Assembly: GCA_025200525.1 (NCBI GenBank)
Contig: CM045761.1
Span: 204,696,254-204,760,253, forward strand
Direction: 5' to 3'
Origin: Camellia lanceoleosa
Taxonomy: Eukaryota > Streptophyta > Magnoliopsida > Ericales > Theaceae
Length of the DNA: 64,000 nt
Shown here: piece after piece, positions 12,157-26,300 of the stretch
Numbering within the stretch: position 1 is the stretch's first letter
Layout: each line of letters begins with the position of its first letter
Program-made: the position numbers and the translations under genes
Notes under the pieces: generated by a model
What the model saw: only the letters and a program-made list of their open reading frames with translations
Databases searched by the model: none
What the model was told of the DNA's origin: nothing

Positions 12157-14487
12157 GGTCTCCCACAACTTGTTCATATAACCCTCTTAACCTTCTTCTC
12201 TAAATCTCTGGTGAAAGTGTTATGAATTTGGAATCCCGAGAGTTTAACTTGAAATTATATCTCCCAGCTAAGCGTTTAACCTTTCAAGGCTAGCCTCTTT
12301 CACGTAAAATTAAGTTGATCATGAATAATAACAATCAACAAAATCTTGGGCCAAAGTAAAAGAACCGAAATATAGATAAAGAACTCAGTCCCTAGCCAAA
12401 ACTTAATATTAAACTAAGAAGTATGGACACAGACACGTGACATGACACGGATACGCCGACACGTTAATTTTTAAAAAATACTAACCACGACACGCGAGGG
12501 ACACTCATGAGATATATAATTTTATATATTTATTATATGTTATATATATAAATATATCATTCAATGATAATACAAAAATGCAATATAACACTAATTCTTA
12601 TAAATTTATATGGGTTTTGTTTTATTATTGTATGTTAAGTCATTTTGTTCAAACTTATAATTAGTTTCACATGTGTCTAATCGATAGGTATGTGTGTTTA
12701 AACGATTGCCACGTGTATTCTCTAAGTGTCCAAAGAGTGTTCAGGTCTTTAAAAAAAATTTTAAAATAAGACATGTTTTGAAGAGTGTCGGACACGTGTC
12801 CTAAGAGTGTCCAAAGAGTGTCGGTCTTCGACACGGATACGACATGGATACGTCAACTTCTTAAAAGTGTCCATACTTCTTAGGTACTAAACAAGAGAAA
12901 CTCATCTTCAGCAACAAAAATTTGAACCATATAGAGAACTTTCAAATTTTGTTGACTAACATATACTGAAAAGAAAACTAGTAGTTCAAAGAATTAGGAA
13001 AAGAGAACAGACAAAAACAACCTCCATTCCCTCCACCGCATCATGACATGGGTACGCAAATACAGGAAGAAATAGCGAAGTTTTAATGACTTGGAGCAAT
13101 TAGGTTAGATTCAAGATATGGAAATAGTTTATTTAAAATATAATCAAAACGACTGGAGATTTTAATAGTCAATCATGTTTTACTATCATTTGTGCACAGA
13201 AAAGCGTAATAAGCAAAATAATAATAATATGTGCTGCTAACCATAGTAAAATAAAATAAATGAAAAACCGGTATATTACAAAAAATACATGATCATACAC
13301 CAATGAAGTATTAAGTTTTTAACAATGGTATTGTTACATTTGAAAAGAACCACTTCTGCACTTAAAATGTACATTAAATGAAAACACATATTTTCTCAAA
13401 AGAAGCATATATATATATACAAATACAATACAATACACATAAATATTTATATATCAGTTCATAAGAATTAAGATATATAATGTTCACATGTCATACTAAT
13501 TCTCATATAATGTAATAAATGACCAACTACTAAGATCTTTCAATTTTTCCAACTCAATAAAGGGATAACCTGATTCACATGATCTTGGAAAAAGTGTGGT
13601 AGCTCGAATGGCCCAAATGAGTGTTGGCCGGATGTCCGCCTGAACGACCGGGTGAAAGATTGTCTACTGCGATTGTCACCTTTGTCGACTGTCAGCCTCC
13701 TCACTGAACGACCGCTGGACATCCGCTCGGACGACCGGCAAGGTAAATTTCGAGCCATTCAAGCCAACCTCATATTTGATCTACCAAGCATTGTCGCATG
13801 ATCTTTTATACATTCACAAGTGCCTATCTCATTAACAGCATGTTTGAGAATTTCCGACTTCTCTCATCTATTATGGAGTTAACTAAAACTGACTTCAAGA
13901 TGGAAGCAGTTTTTGACCCATCTGTCAATGGGGAATCCAAAAAAAAAACACAAATTGATGATTCAATGAAGTTACAAGTGAATTTTCCTATACATAAGGT
14001 GGACAAGGCATGCAAAATCTGCAAAACACTCTACATATAGTGTACACCCTCTTGTAATTTCTCCCAAATTTTCACCTAATTTTCCAATTAAAGTGGTTAA
14101 AACTCAACCTCCTAACAAGAAAAATGACAATTTGGGGGCCAAAGCCTTCCCAGAGTTGGACTCATTCCAATTTCACTCCGGACCCTGAATAAAGAATTGC
14201 GAATCAATATCCAGTCAAACAAACTGTGAAACGGGTAGTTAATTATTTTAATAAGTTATTTTAATTTTTAATTATTTTAATAGATTAAAATTTTTTTATT
14301 TAAAAAAATTATTAAATTTTTTATAATTGAATAAAATATTTACAAAAAATAAATAAATTAAATATCACATTTTATTTTATTCATCATTTTAATCTATTTT
14401 ATATTCTTCTAAATTTTAACCTAAAAAAAAATAATATTTCACTTCGCAGACAGGGCCTGTTTTCTTCAGAAACAAAAACAGAGAGAC

Positions 14488-14517
<30 letters not shown>
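12157..14517. other. Intergenic DNA between copy B and the SDR gene
   Basis: Contains the TIR repeat at 12414-12883 (separate entry) and otherwise AT-rich DNA. ORFs of 60-80 codons near 13.5-14.0 kb match nothing I know. The GA-rich run at about 14480-14517 directly before the SDR start codon looks like a 5' leader. Confidence 0.4.
12414..12883. repeat. MITE-like element with 17-bp perfect terminal inverted repeats
   Basis: CTAAGAAGTATGGACAC at 12414-12430 is perfectly inverted at 12867-12883. Inside are many degenerate copies of GACACG, GGATACG and AGTGTCC motifs near both ends, and an AT-rich centre. A clear target duplication was not found, so the superfamily is open. Related GTATCC/GGATACG-rich sequence surrounds the hAT-like insertion in the copy A intron. 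Confidence 0.6.
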
Positions 14518-14518
<1 letters not shown>

Positions 14519-14706
14519 TGCATTTGAGCGAGAACGAGGGGATAGAGGGTAAAACCTTCGTGGTAACCGGAGGGCTTGGATTTGTTGGGTCTAGTCTTTG
14601 CTTGGAGCTCTTAAGAAGGGGTGCTCACCAAGTTCGCACCTTTGACCTTCGTACCACTTCTCCCTGCTCCCATCATCTCCTCAACAAGGGAGTCCACTGC
14701 ATCCCA

Positions 14707-14742
<36 letters not shown>

Positions 14743-17700
14743 GTCTTCTTTCTTTTTTCTTTTCTTTTTTTGTTTCCCTGAAAATGATGAATCGGGATCT
14801 TGAGTTCCGTTTCTGCTGAACAATTCTTTGATTACTTGATTCAGGATCATTGTGTAGGATTTTTAATTTATATATATATATATATACATACATACATACA
14901 TACATACATACATACATGTATTAGAATAGTGATCCAAGTAATGTAATTAGTCAAGTTAAAGATGGATTGTTGCCCCTCAATGAGATCCAGTGGATTGTCT
15001 GTTCTGGTAACTCTGTAAATGAGGAAAATAAAATAAATAGATTAATTTTTGAATCTTGCAAATTGTGTTGTTTTGTTTCCCAGAAACAGATGATCCGAGT
15101 AGTGAAATTAAAAAAAATTTAAGTTGCTCTTTTCTTTTCCTCATCTTTCTCAGCAACCAAATGAAGCACTTGGAAGCTTCCGCCAGATGCAATATTTTCT
15201 TCCTTCTCTTGCATATTTAGTTCATAACATAGTCCACACACTGTTTTGAATCTACAAAACATGATTGCTTCAGAATCTGTTTAATAAAACTAATATGTGC
15301 TGTATGACTGTATCTCACACACATTTGCTTAGATTAGATTGCCTTTGCTATGAATATGATATTAACTGCCATTGATAGTCATAGTTGTAGTCATAGTCAT
15401 AGTCATAGTCATAGTCATGTTGGCTGCAACTTTCTTAGCCAAGTTCTTATAATGATAGGAGATGTCACCCGCAAACAAGATGTTCAAAAAGCGTTACGCG
15501 GCGCAGATTGTGTTTTTCACCTTGCTTCATATGGCATGTCTGGGAAAGAAATGCTCCAATTTGGCCGCGTGGATGATGTGAATATAAACGGAACTTGCCA
15601 TGTCTTGGAGGCTTGTGTTGAGCATGGGGTTAAGAGGCTTGTTTATGTGAGCACATACAATGTTGTGTTTGGGGGTAAGGAGATTATCAATGGCAATGAA
15701 ACCTTACCTTATTTCCCTCTTGATGATTATGTTGATCCATACAGCCGCAGCAAATGTATTGCTGAACAGTTAGTTCTAAAGAGCAATGGGCGCCCTCTCA
15801 AGTAAGTAATTTTATTTTCACAAGTTCACCAGTCGGGCTGTCTTTGATATCTTGTTTAGTAGGTGTGCTTCTCACTTCTTTAACTATATTTTTATGACTT
15901 GTTGTTTTTGGTTTCAAGTTTCAACTGGTTTAAAAAATAAATAAACAAATAAATTGTCACTTTTATGTATTAGCAAATGAGTTGGTATGTGTCAAGCATC
16001 TACTAACATGAATATGAAATGTTCCATAATATATTTTTGAAGAATAGAAGTAGCATAGAGAACAATTTTGTGATCTATTAAATAGAGGTTAAAAGTGTAT
16101 GCATTACTTGTGATCCTAACAAGACACCTTAAATGAACATGAAAAAGCAGTACCTTGAACAGTGTAAAAATGATTCTGGTGTGCATTGCCTCAAGCAGAT
16201 CTATAAGACACTGCCTTTGTTTAGAAAAGTCATTCTACTTTCTTATGACTCATTGAATTTCCTTCTTTAATCTTGCAAATCCCAGCAATCTGAGTAAGAA
16301 ATAGTGTTTCAGATGCAATTCTTACTAGACCCCTACTTCTTCGTGGAAATTATTGTTGACTGTTGAGAACTTCATCTTAGTTGTTTTCTCTCTTCAATTT
16401 ACTTATTTAGGTTATATTGAAGAATTATGCATTCTCACTATTCAAAATTTTGTTTGTTATCTGGAAAATAGCATAAGAAAGTCAAACTCAGATTGATGAA
16501 AATATCCTTCCTTTTTCAGATTTGCAGTATCAAGTTCTTTGCTCCTTTAGAGAGAGAGAATCTACACATGAATTTCAATGCTTGACCTGACCTCGTCTAG
16601 TTTGTAAGATTCTGATTTATGTACGATGTTTCTATGCTATGTAGGAAGAAGAATGGAAATCTCTATACATGCGCAATTCGTCCGGCTGCTATCTATGGAC
16701 CAGGTGAGGAGAGACATCTCCCCCGCATTATAAATCTTTCGAAGTTAGGTCTGCTGCCATTCAAAATTGGTGAAGAAGGAGTGAAGTCAGACTGGGTTTA
16801 TATAGATAACCTTGTTCTAGCCCTAATATTGGCTAGCATGGGACTCTTGGATGACGTTCCCCAGAGGGAAGGACGTCCAATAGCTGCTGGTCAACCATAC
16901 TTTATATCAGATGGTAATATTCAATCCATTTGCTTAGAAATATTTTACTTCTTTTCTTGGCAACTAGAGCTATTAAAGTTGAGTAATGCTATACAAACTA
17001 ACAAAACTTACAAAGTCACATGATTTGTACCTATTATATTATTTGAGTGGGTCCCATTTCAAATACCGAAGTCTTGTGACTGCGTGTCACATATCTGTGA
17101 GAAAAGTTAGTAAGATTTGTTAGTTTGTATAGTATTGTCCATTAAAGTTATTGATTAACCCTTGATTCCAAGGAAGGACTACTTGAATGCGAAAAACTGA
17201 TTAGTGACTAGTGTGAACTGTGTTTAATATTTAACTGTTTTCCATGCAATGGTTTAATATTAGCCAATGATTTACAGGGTCTCCAGTCAACAGTTTTGAA
17301 TTCCTCCGCCCACTACTCCAGAGCCTGGAGTATGACCTGCCAAAGCGGTCATTAGCTGTCTCTCATGCTCTTGTTCTGGGAAGGATATTCCAGTTGGTCT
17401 ACACTATCTTATATCCATGGTTGAACCGATGGTGGCTTCCTCAACCATTGATGCTTCCTACTGAAGTGCGCGAGGTTCACTTCTAAATTACCTCGGTTTC
17501 TGGTTGAATATAATTGTAGACTTGTAAAGCATTCCTTACTGCGTACAAAAACAACAAACCTTGGGTCTTGGGGGTGGGCTTCCTTCAAGGTTCAGGATCA
17601 AAACCTCTTAGGTACTAACAATTCCTTTGGGTCACCGGACTAGGGAAAAACTCTCGAATTAATCATGGTGCACTTGCGGGAAACTCCTTGCCGAGGGCCT

Positions 17701-18639
17701 GTGCATCCCTAAGAATTAGTCGGGTTTTGATCCTGACACCCCAGTGCCAATCCAAAAATAAAATAAATCAGAGAGAAGGGTTATCTCCCTTATATTAGGG
17801 TTTTTTCCCCTATATTATAGTAGTACAGTCCAAAGTACAAAAGTATCCTTACACAACACAACATAACATAAATCACTTCCTACTTGGATCTTATAAAGGG
17901 TCATCTATATCCCCGTCTACTGGTTTCAATTTAAGTGGTTAATGCAACATATCGTCACTTTGATGCATACCTCCTATTGCCACTCGTCAGTTTCCTAAAA
18001 TTCTGCAGTTCTCACTTGGCCTAGTTGCAATTGATCCTGCACCTTCCCACATGGTTTACCATAATTCCTTTCACCCCATCTCAACACCCACATTTCCAGA
18101 CAAACTTGAAACATTCTCTAACATCTGTTATTAGGTTTTGCAAGTTTCACTACTGTGTACTGAACCATATCTGATATATTTGTGTGTGTTTTATCTCTTG
18201 ACAGGTTGGGGTAACTCATTACTTCTCTTTCCTAAAAGCAAAGGAGGAGCTTGGCTATGTCCCTATGGTGAGTCCTCGGGAGGGCATGGCTGCAACCATA
18301 TCATATTTTCAAGAGAGGAAAATGAGAATTTTGGATGGGCCTACAATATATACATGGATGTTTAGTGTAATTGGAATGACTTTGCTATTTATTGCTGCAT
18401 ATTGGCCAGCTTTCGGACCTGTGTCGCTTTTAAGAGATTTCTGTCTCTTCTTCTTCCGGTCTATGTGCGTAATGAGAATGGTGTTCATTTTGGCTACAGC
18501 AGCTCATATTGGAGAGGCTATGTATGCGTGGCATCTGGCAAAAAAAGTGGATCCTTTGAATGCAAAAGGCTGGTTTTGGCAGACTCTTGCGCTTGGGGTT
18601 TTTTCATTGCGTTTCCTGTTGAAGAGAGCCAGGAAGTAA
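14518..18639 (+). CDS. SDR42E-like NAD(P)-dependent dehydrogenase (3-beta-HSD/epimerase family) with C-terminal membrane segments
   Basis: Five exons: 14518-14707, 15459-15801, 16645-16913, 17278-17474, 18205-18639, together 477 aa with consistent phases. The N-terminal Rossmann motif TGGLGFVG is at residues 17-24, the VFHLAS strand near 82-87, a YVST strand near 126-129, and the catalytic Y-x3-K pair at Y158/K162. A typical RPAAIYGPGEERHLP substrate-side segment follows. Exon 5 encodes about three hydrophobic segments and a basic tail, so the protein is probably anchored in an internal membrane such as the ER. Family knowledge: extended SDRs of the 3-beta-hydroxysteroid dehydrogenase type (SDR42E); substrate unknown. 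Intron 1 starts with GC rather than GT, and introns 3 and 4 carry repeats. The start codon follows a (GA)n leader and sits just before the Rossmann fold, so it is well supported. Confidence 0.88.
14708..15458 (+). other. Intron 1 of the SDR gene: GC-AG, with three microsatellites
   Basis: The only junction that keeps frame (CCAG|GC... TAG|GA, giving Pro-Gly-Asp-Val) uses a GC donor. The donor runs at once into (TC)15 at 14711-14740. A (TA)n(CATA)n tract lies at about 14868-14917, and an AGTCAT hexamer repeat at about 15377-15418, some 40 bp before the acceptor. Confidence 0.6.
16981..17140. mobile_element. Mutator-type MITE in SDR intron 3
   Basis: The 160-bp element is flanked by the perfect 9-bp direct repeat ATTAAAGTT (16972-16980 and 17141-17149). 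Its ends are imperfect inverted repeats sharing CTATACAAACTAACAAA. A 9-bp duplication is typical of Mutator-like elements. It is too short to encode a protein. Confidence 0.75.
17560..17770. repeat. Unclassified dispersed-repeat fragment in SDR intron 4
   Basis: GC-richer than the surrounding intron. It contains ggatcaaaacc near 17597 and its inverse ggttttgatcc near 17724, about 125 bp apart. It resembles tRNA-derived plant repeats in feel, but I cannot place both promoter boxes. Repeat status is inference. Confidence 0.3.
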
Positions 18640-19094
18640 GTTGGAGCATCTATTGTTGATATAATCTTTTTAGCAGCTGTATTTACTACTGTATAAGGGC
18701 AGTTCCTTCATAGGCACTAAAATGGGACACAGCTAAGGGTTTAGATTTTTTTTGGTAGTGTTGAAAAATGTGATCAGAGATCGTCTTTTTATTTCTTTGA
18801 ACAACCACTGTGTCTCTATCAAAGGAGATTTGATTTGATTTGATCTGCGGGAGTATCTAAAGCCCGAAGTGAATCCACCTAGTTTGAACTTTGATTGCTG
18901 AGAAAACAGGTATGTAAAAAGAGTAGATCTACCTCTGCTAATTTGCCATGACCCAGCTCAGCTCTTGGACCTCAAGCCCAGGGCTAGTAAGCTGAGAAAC
19001 AATGCTGTTTGCCTGGGTTGACAAGATTGGATTAATGAGCTGGAATTCGAGTTTGAGCAAGCACACCTGGGAGCCTCAAAAGGCATCCTTTAAA

Positions 19095-19131
<37 letters not shown>

Positions 19132-20395
19132 TATTGGACATTCCACCTTCCATAATTTTGTTTAGAGTAGTGCTCTATACAAACAAATTTTGTGTTCAAA
19201 GTTTCATACAAATGATGTATCTTATTTGTGTCTTGTTTTTTGAGGAATCTCATTTATATCTATTTATTGGGAGTTGACATATCCATCATTTAAGTACAAG
19301 AATCTTATTATCACATCATTCTTATCTTTAATTTTGTGAGAAAATTTTGTTTGAATATCACTCCTCTTTAATATCATTTTATCGTCTAAGTTAAATTATT
19401 AAAAAGGACAAAAAAATCCTCCTCAATTCCGGCCAGTCCCTTCCTACATCTTCCTGTCCTGACCCCACCCTACCCCACTGTTCAGCACCAACCAGACACC
19501 TCCCCAACCCACCACCACCCTATCCCCTTCTCCCAACCTGTGCAACTCCCCTCCTTGTCGCACTCACCTCCCCTTTTGCAAATCAACTGATCTCTCCTTT
19601 CTGTGCAATTCTATCTCTCCCCCTCAAGGCTCTCTCTAATGGCAACAGTGGGGTTAGGGTTCAAGTCTCAGAGGGAGAAGGTGGCGTTGGCAGACTGGAT
19701 AGGTGGGGGGCGTGTCAAGGTAAGGTGAGAACTAATTTTGGGTGTATCAAACAAAAATCAACAAAATTTAAATTTGAGTGTCAAAAGGAACAGGATATCC
19801 AACAATTTTTCCGTGATGCATTTAGATACTTCCATTAAATATTACCCCTGACAAACTGTACCACCCCAAACAACTGGGAAAGCAAGAAGGCATTGAAACG
19901 GTCAAAAGTTATGCAACAAATCTTGGATGAAGAAACTGCAATTTACTAGTACGACAGTATTACCCAAGCAAAAACTATCAGGAGAAATGGGCTAGAATCA
20001 TTAAGGAAACCTAAAACTTGAAACAAAACAAAGGAGACAGTTTGGTACCATTTAAATCTAATGGACAACAACAGAGACTCTACTGTTCTCAACAAAAAAT
20101 AAATTAAAAAGAACAGAAAGAGACTACAACAGCCAAAACACCCACATACTACAATCACCATGAGCTGTTCTATAGAACCTTACTAACACAACTAATTAAT
20201 AACTTATCAACACAATTGGAGAAGGGCACCAACTGTCACTACAAGGTTGGCTACTTCTAACAAGACCAAGGTCACACTGCAAAGTCAAGTCACCAGTTGT
20301 CTTTATTCTGCACCACTAAAATTACACAATGCGCGCACTTAACTTACAAACGGGGTCTCTCAAAGGGTGAACGAAAGCCAAGCTCCGCAGAAAGA
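18640..20395. other. Convergent intergenic DNA between the SDR and AHL genes
   Basis: Holds the 3' UTRs of both genes, an (AAT)n microsatellite at about 19098-19129, and a C-rich stretch at 19430-19640. No coding frame or transposon end is supported. A fragment near 19165 (CTATACAAAC) resembles one end of the Mutator MITE of SDR intron 3. Confidence 0.45.
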
Positions 20396-23300
20396 TCACC
20401 TCCATGGCATGGTCGACATGCCTTGGGGGTTACTGTTGTTGTAAGCTCCTGTGCTGTGGTTGAGTGGGCTCCCAGGTCCACCAGATGATTCACTGAGCGT
20501 CCCATGCGATGGCGGGCTGGTAGCACCTGTTGCACCACCACCACCACCAACTGGGGCGAGCTTTGATGGAGCTGACAGCTGTTCCATTTGATTTACTGCC
20601 TTTGATTCCTTGCCACCATCAGCGATGAAACTGCCCATAATCACCTACAATGGAGGAAACCCATTATTATAGGTGCCATTAGATAGACGCAGCTGTGTTA
20701 AAATGGAACTTTGATTGAGAAATGTCTAGTGGGTGGTTAAAACCTTTTTTTTCCAATATTGATCAATAAAAATCCCTTTTTCTTTATTAATGAAAATACA
20801 AGATCTATATTTAATCAGCAAATCTGAAAGGTAATGGAAAGTATTTAAAAGGTGGAGCTGACTTAAACTATCAATGACGAAGATAGTCAACAGGCAAATA
20901 TATAATACAATAAATTACAAGGAAAATAAAACAAACAATAAAAATCAGTTGTCATGCTGTAAAAGCAGAACAAATGGATGGGTGTGCTTTGTATGAATGG
21001 ACTTCTCAATGTGGTATACCGATGACACAAAGTGAAACTCTGATATGACAAATTCTCAAAAAAATAGTATTGAGGAAATTATCAATGGTAAAACAATAAA
21101 CATGCAGATGTATGTATGTAATACACTTGTATGTAAATCAGAAAACAATATTTTTTTCCAGAATATTGATATGAAAACTATAGTTCTTTATTGGGTAAAT
21201 TGTAAGGTTGCTTGTGATTCAGGCAGCTGGACCTCCACTGCCATTAAATATCTACTGTTGAAGTTAATGGACGAGGGACAAGATGATGATCCATTTACAT
21301 TACAGGTAATTTTATTGTGGACGTTGATTTCCCCTTTTGTAATCAATTTTCTTACAACACCCAAGGATGGGGACCTACCGGTTTAGGTAAATATCTAATG
21401 CATTCCCCCAACTTGAAACAAAAAATAATCAACAATTAAATCAGCTTATCTGTAAAACATGGGGTAATCTGGATTACAATAGAGGTATACCATTAACTTC
21501 ATATGATTTTGAACTTTGAATGCAATGATGAAACAAGGGGCATGAATGCATGAGGAGTATAGGGTCTATTTGGTATCACTCTCATTTTGATGTTTCTGTT
21601 TCCATTTTTAAATTTTATTTGCATTTTTTATTTTCCAAAAACATAAATAATGAAAATTTGAAAAAACACCAAATTTCATTTTTGTGTATAAATAAAAAAA
21701 AAAATTCAAAAAACAAGTTAGAAGTGTTTCTTAAAAATGGGATGTTCTAAAATATAGAAGAAAAAAAAAAAATCCAAACACAGTTGTCACAAATAGTTTG
21801 CCAAACAAGTTTTCCATGTCATTTTCCATTTCTTCTGTAATATAGAACAGAAAACAGTTTTCAAAAGTGATACCAAATGCACCCTTAGTATCCGATATGA
21901 ATGAAACACCCCAATAGAAGCATTTATGCTTCATAGGCAACCTTGGATACAAAAAAATGTTGTTGCAACTGCACAATATCACCTCATCAAACAATGGCCA
22001 GCTGCCAGGGAATGAGTGTACCTGTGAGTGTGTTGCATCATTTTGAAGCATAGTGAGCTTTTTTTTCATCAAAAGGTGCAATGGGCTAGCTGGTCCAGCT
22101 CTAAACTAAAGGGAAAGATGTTTTCGAAAATGGTAATAGTGGTTTTTTGCAGCAGTGATATAAAATATCTGGTGCAAGAGGAACCACTGAATTCTTGAAA
22201 ACAACTCCAAAAGGACAGCCTAATTTTAACTCAAACTTGCTGGATTTGTAATAGCGAGAGATTCATGCCATGCTTCACATTTGACAATGAATTGGAATTT
22301 CTAATTGTTCCAACTTAGCAAGACTGTTTAGGAGTTTGCTAAACTATTGAAAGGGAAAGATAGTTTTTCATGCCACAGTTAGGACAATGAAGTTACAATA
22401 CTGACTCTTTACTTTCTCAAAATTGACTCTATAAAGTATGTACCACAGTAAGACCAAGGATTGGGCCAGTAGATGAGGTGCTCCCTTGCCAGGGGTGATG
22501 TTTGGGTTCGAGTCTTACTTGTTGCGTGATGCAACTTCCCCCTCCTACTGATTGTTAAAAAAAAATTTAAAATTTTAAAAAGGTATGTACCAGAGTGGAT
22601 CATTTTGAAAGAACAATAATGAACTATAAGGCAAGTGTCTAGATCACATCCACCAGAAATTTATGTTTTGTTTTAGTATGGACACAAATTGTCAGAGCAC
22701 GGAGCCTGGTGAGACTGCAACGAATTAAGCAGGGTGTAAAGTTGCGAGCTTAAACCTGAAAACCTTTCAGTCACTCACTCACCTGACTGTAAAACATGGA
22801 CTTTGTGTTGAGGGTTATACCGCCTCGGGCACCGATGCCACTGTAAAGATTGTTTCTCATATATATTTCCCCAATTATACCAATCAGAAAAAGGGAAAGG
22901 GGGGAGAGAGAGAGAGAGAAGTTAAGCTGGAAAAAGTTAACATTGTTCTATATCTTGGCCACCCCAACACCAGTACTGATCTATTTATCAATTTCACAAG
23001 ATGATAAATTTTAAAATTGAGTGCTCAGTTTTACAAAACATGAAAAAGATTTGCTAGAGAAGCAGACAAACCTGAACAGGGGTTGCAGCAGTAAGAAGTC
23101 CTGCAACACAGCCACCTAAAACACGTCCATCTGGTCCAGCTAATGTGACACTCAGCCCACCAGTTCGGCTCCGCTGACCACCAACCTCTGTCAGCAGAAA
23201 TGAACCACACAGTGACAGAATATCAAATCGCCCCTGCATCATTAAATAAAACCAACCAAATGGTAAAATATTATTGACTATTGAAATATACACATATATT

Positions 23301-26300
23301 GATTACCATCCAAGCAGAAAACGTGTCAAAAATCATCATAATGATAACAAATGGATTGTGGCACCTGTATGTCACACCAAGTGTCAAACAGCCGCATGAA
23401 GAGATCACTTCCAAAACTAACTGAATCATATGGTAGATTCTCCTAACGGAATGACTCAACAATAAACAACAATTTATCACTAGTTTTGACATCAGCTATA
23501 TTTTCCTATTGCAGGTGACAATTCTTCATAAACATTTAACAAAATAGCATCACTAGCACAGAAACATAGTTTAGATTCAAAATTTTGTAAATTCACCGTA
23601 TTTTCCTTCAGTACATACTTGGAATACAGGACTCACGATATTTAATACAAACTCGTAATTATTTCTGAAGAGTGAACAAGTTTGTATTCCACTGCAACAT
23701 CATTGTAAAGCAAGGTCATTTAAAAAGTGATCGACAATTAGACAAACCTCATATGTTGCAGTTCCACCAGATGTTGCCGCTTGGCGAAGTGTCACATTGG
23801 ATATGGCACCATTTGCAGAAAGGATGCAAACAGCCCTTGGACCATTCTGAGAGAATGACATTATCTTTGATGACACATCCTGAAAATAAAAATAACTCAA
23901 AAAATTAGAATAATACCAAGATAAAGGAATAGGATAATACAAATTAGTATGGAATTCTGGTAGGTGCACCAGGACTGGGCAATACTTGAAATCATCATCC
24001 CGCCTATTATTTCATTTTTTAGCATCTACTACAACATATAACAAGGATTGGCTGCAAGTTTGGTGTTGACATTTATGCTGACAATACATGCCAAATTTAA
24101 CAAATTACCAAAAGCTTCCTTTAGTCACTTCAAATAATTAGTAATAAAGAATTTACCAAATCAAAACATTAGGTGGTACTCAACAAATGTTATCTTGGAA
24201 GCAACTTCCCCCTTCCCTCAGTCTAAGCTTGTGGTTCTTTCTATGGCTATGGTGAGCAGAAAAAATGGCATAAGTATAACTCTTATATATAAAATGCCCA
24301 CCAAAGACATAGATGAACTAAAAATGGTAAAAATATTAGATTACCTGTGGACCATTAATCAGGCAATAATAAAAGGGAGCTGCTATTCCCACTCCACTTT
24401 GTCTCAAATACACTTCCTTCTTTGTCCTTATTATACATACTTACTATTCTCACGCCACTTTGCTCCAAATACACTCACTTCTATGTATAATAAGGATAAA
24501 GAAAAGAGCGTATTTGGAGCAAAGTGGAGTGAGAATAGCAGCTCCCTAATAAAATGCCCACAAAGAGATATCTACAAGCCTACAAGAACATATTATTTCA
24601 AAACAAGTGTTGTAGTGGTGTCAAACGACAAGGGGCCACGGGACAAGGCGGAGGCGACACAACATACATGTTGTGTTTGGTGGGGGGGGGGGGGGGGAGG
24701 GGGATACATATGTGACACGCTAGTTGGAATGTCCCTTTATTTTATTAATTTGTTTTTTGGGGACATGCCAACTAGTTTTTTTTTTTTTTTCCCCTCACTC
24801 TTCTCTAGTGCTTTTGATGAATGTTACATGTTGAATGTTTATTACTTTTTGCATATATTGTAATCAATTAATGATACATTAGATGATAACCTCTTTGTCT
24901 AAAGTTAACTCTTCTCGTTTTTGTCTTTTTATGAATGATCTATATTAATTATTTATATCTTAGTTTTTTTTTTTTTATATTGAATTAGTGTTAGTTTTTG
25001 TTAATTTTGATTGTTTGTGGACGTAATATTAACTTATATATTAATTTAATATATATATATGTTTTTATTGAAGTGTCCCCACCGTGTTCATGTCATCATA
25101 TTTTGAATTCACTATGTCTGTGTCTGTGTCTATGCTTCTTAGGTGCTCACATGTCAAAAAGAAATAAACATTACACATGCATGCTAATGTATCAATAAGA
25201 TATTTAAGTCTATTTCAGGAATAGGACACAACAAGCATCCAAAAAATCCAATTGGACAGTAAAGTACAGTTTAAAAAAGTTGTGCTTAATTTTGAAGACA
25301 TTGACAACACGTTTGTAGTTGCATGTTTTATTTTTCCCAAGGAAGGCTGGAAAATCTAGATCTTTTTATATCAAGGTAATTTAACGCAAATAATTGCAAT
25401 AATGGATGCATTTTTCTACATCAGGTTCTTCATAAATCCATGCAATTATGTTTTCAAAAGCATTAATATAGGTGATCTATGACATAACTAACCAATTTTT
25501 TCTCAATTATAACTAAGCTAAAAGCGATAGGCTTGTATTTAGTTACATACAATATTTTATAAATAAATATTATATATTTATTTAATAAATTAGTAGAATT
25601 TAGAGTGGGTTAGGTTGTTTTCCTGGGTTGTGTCAGTTAAAAGTTTACTGTATATAAACAACATTTGTTGATGAATAAGACATGTTGAATATTCTTACCT
25701 ATTAACTTTTGTTATGGAGGCCTGATTCCCCTCAATGTGAACCAACAAGAGGACTTCCCCATTGAAGTAGGCCTTCTCTATCTCCCTTTCACGATTTTTC
25801 TTTTGTTAAATTTATTTCAAATATTTTTATTTTTGGTTAACAAGAAAAGAAATGAGAAAAAACTAGGAACTCATTTACTAATATAACATATTTATATTGA
25901 CAAAAAGATGTAAGATGCATTTAGCACTCTGGGAAACATAATAAATAAAATTAGAGAATGAGTACGGGACCTTGCAGCTTCAAAGATCACACAGATTGCA
26001 CTTAAACCTTGACATATAACATATTGCACATGATATCCTACAAGCTAAACAAAAATGAAAGCAGACTCTTTTTGCTTGTTTTTGACCATGCACAATGACA
26101 CAGAGCTACATCAAAGTAATTGCCTGGAAATTATGTCATGTCCATATTGATATTCAAGAGAGAGCTTCCCATAACAAACCAAGCAATCATTGATACGAAA
26201 AAAATATGCATTTTTAATACCCACTATGATCAATAAACCTGAATAAGTAGAGTAAATGAGAACATAGGAGTTATGTCTGATAAACTACTCACTAGACATG

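Noticed and set aside
15377..15418. AGTCAT hexamer repeats considered as a CRISPR-like or protein-coding repeat
   Set aside because: A simple microsatellite in an intron; His-Ser translation is incidental.
22462..22530. Possible tRNA gene from the GGTTCGAGTC B-box
   Set aside because: No acceptor stem or anticodon arm can be drawn; the A-rich tail points to a SINE.
24195..24863. 222-codon plus-strand ORF in AHL intron 2
   Set aside because: It spans the fold-back MITE and the G16 run (poly-Gly) and has no domain; it lies in an intron of the opposite strand.
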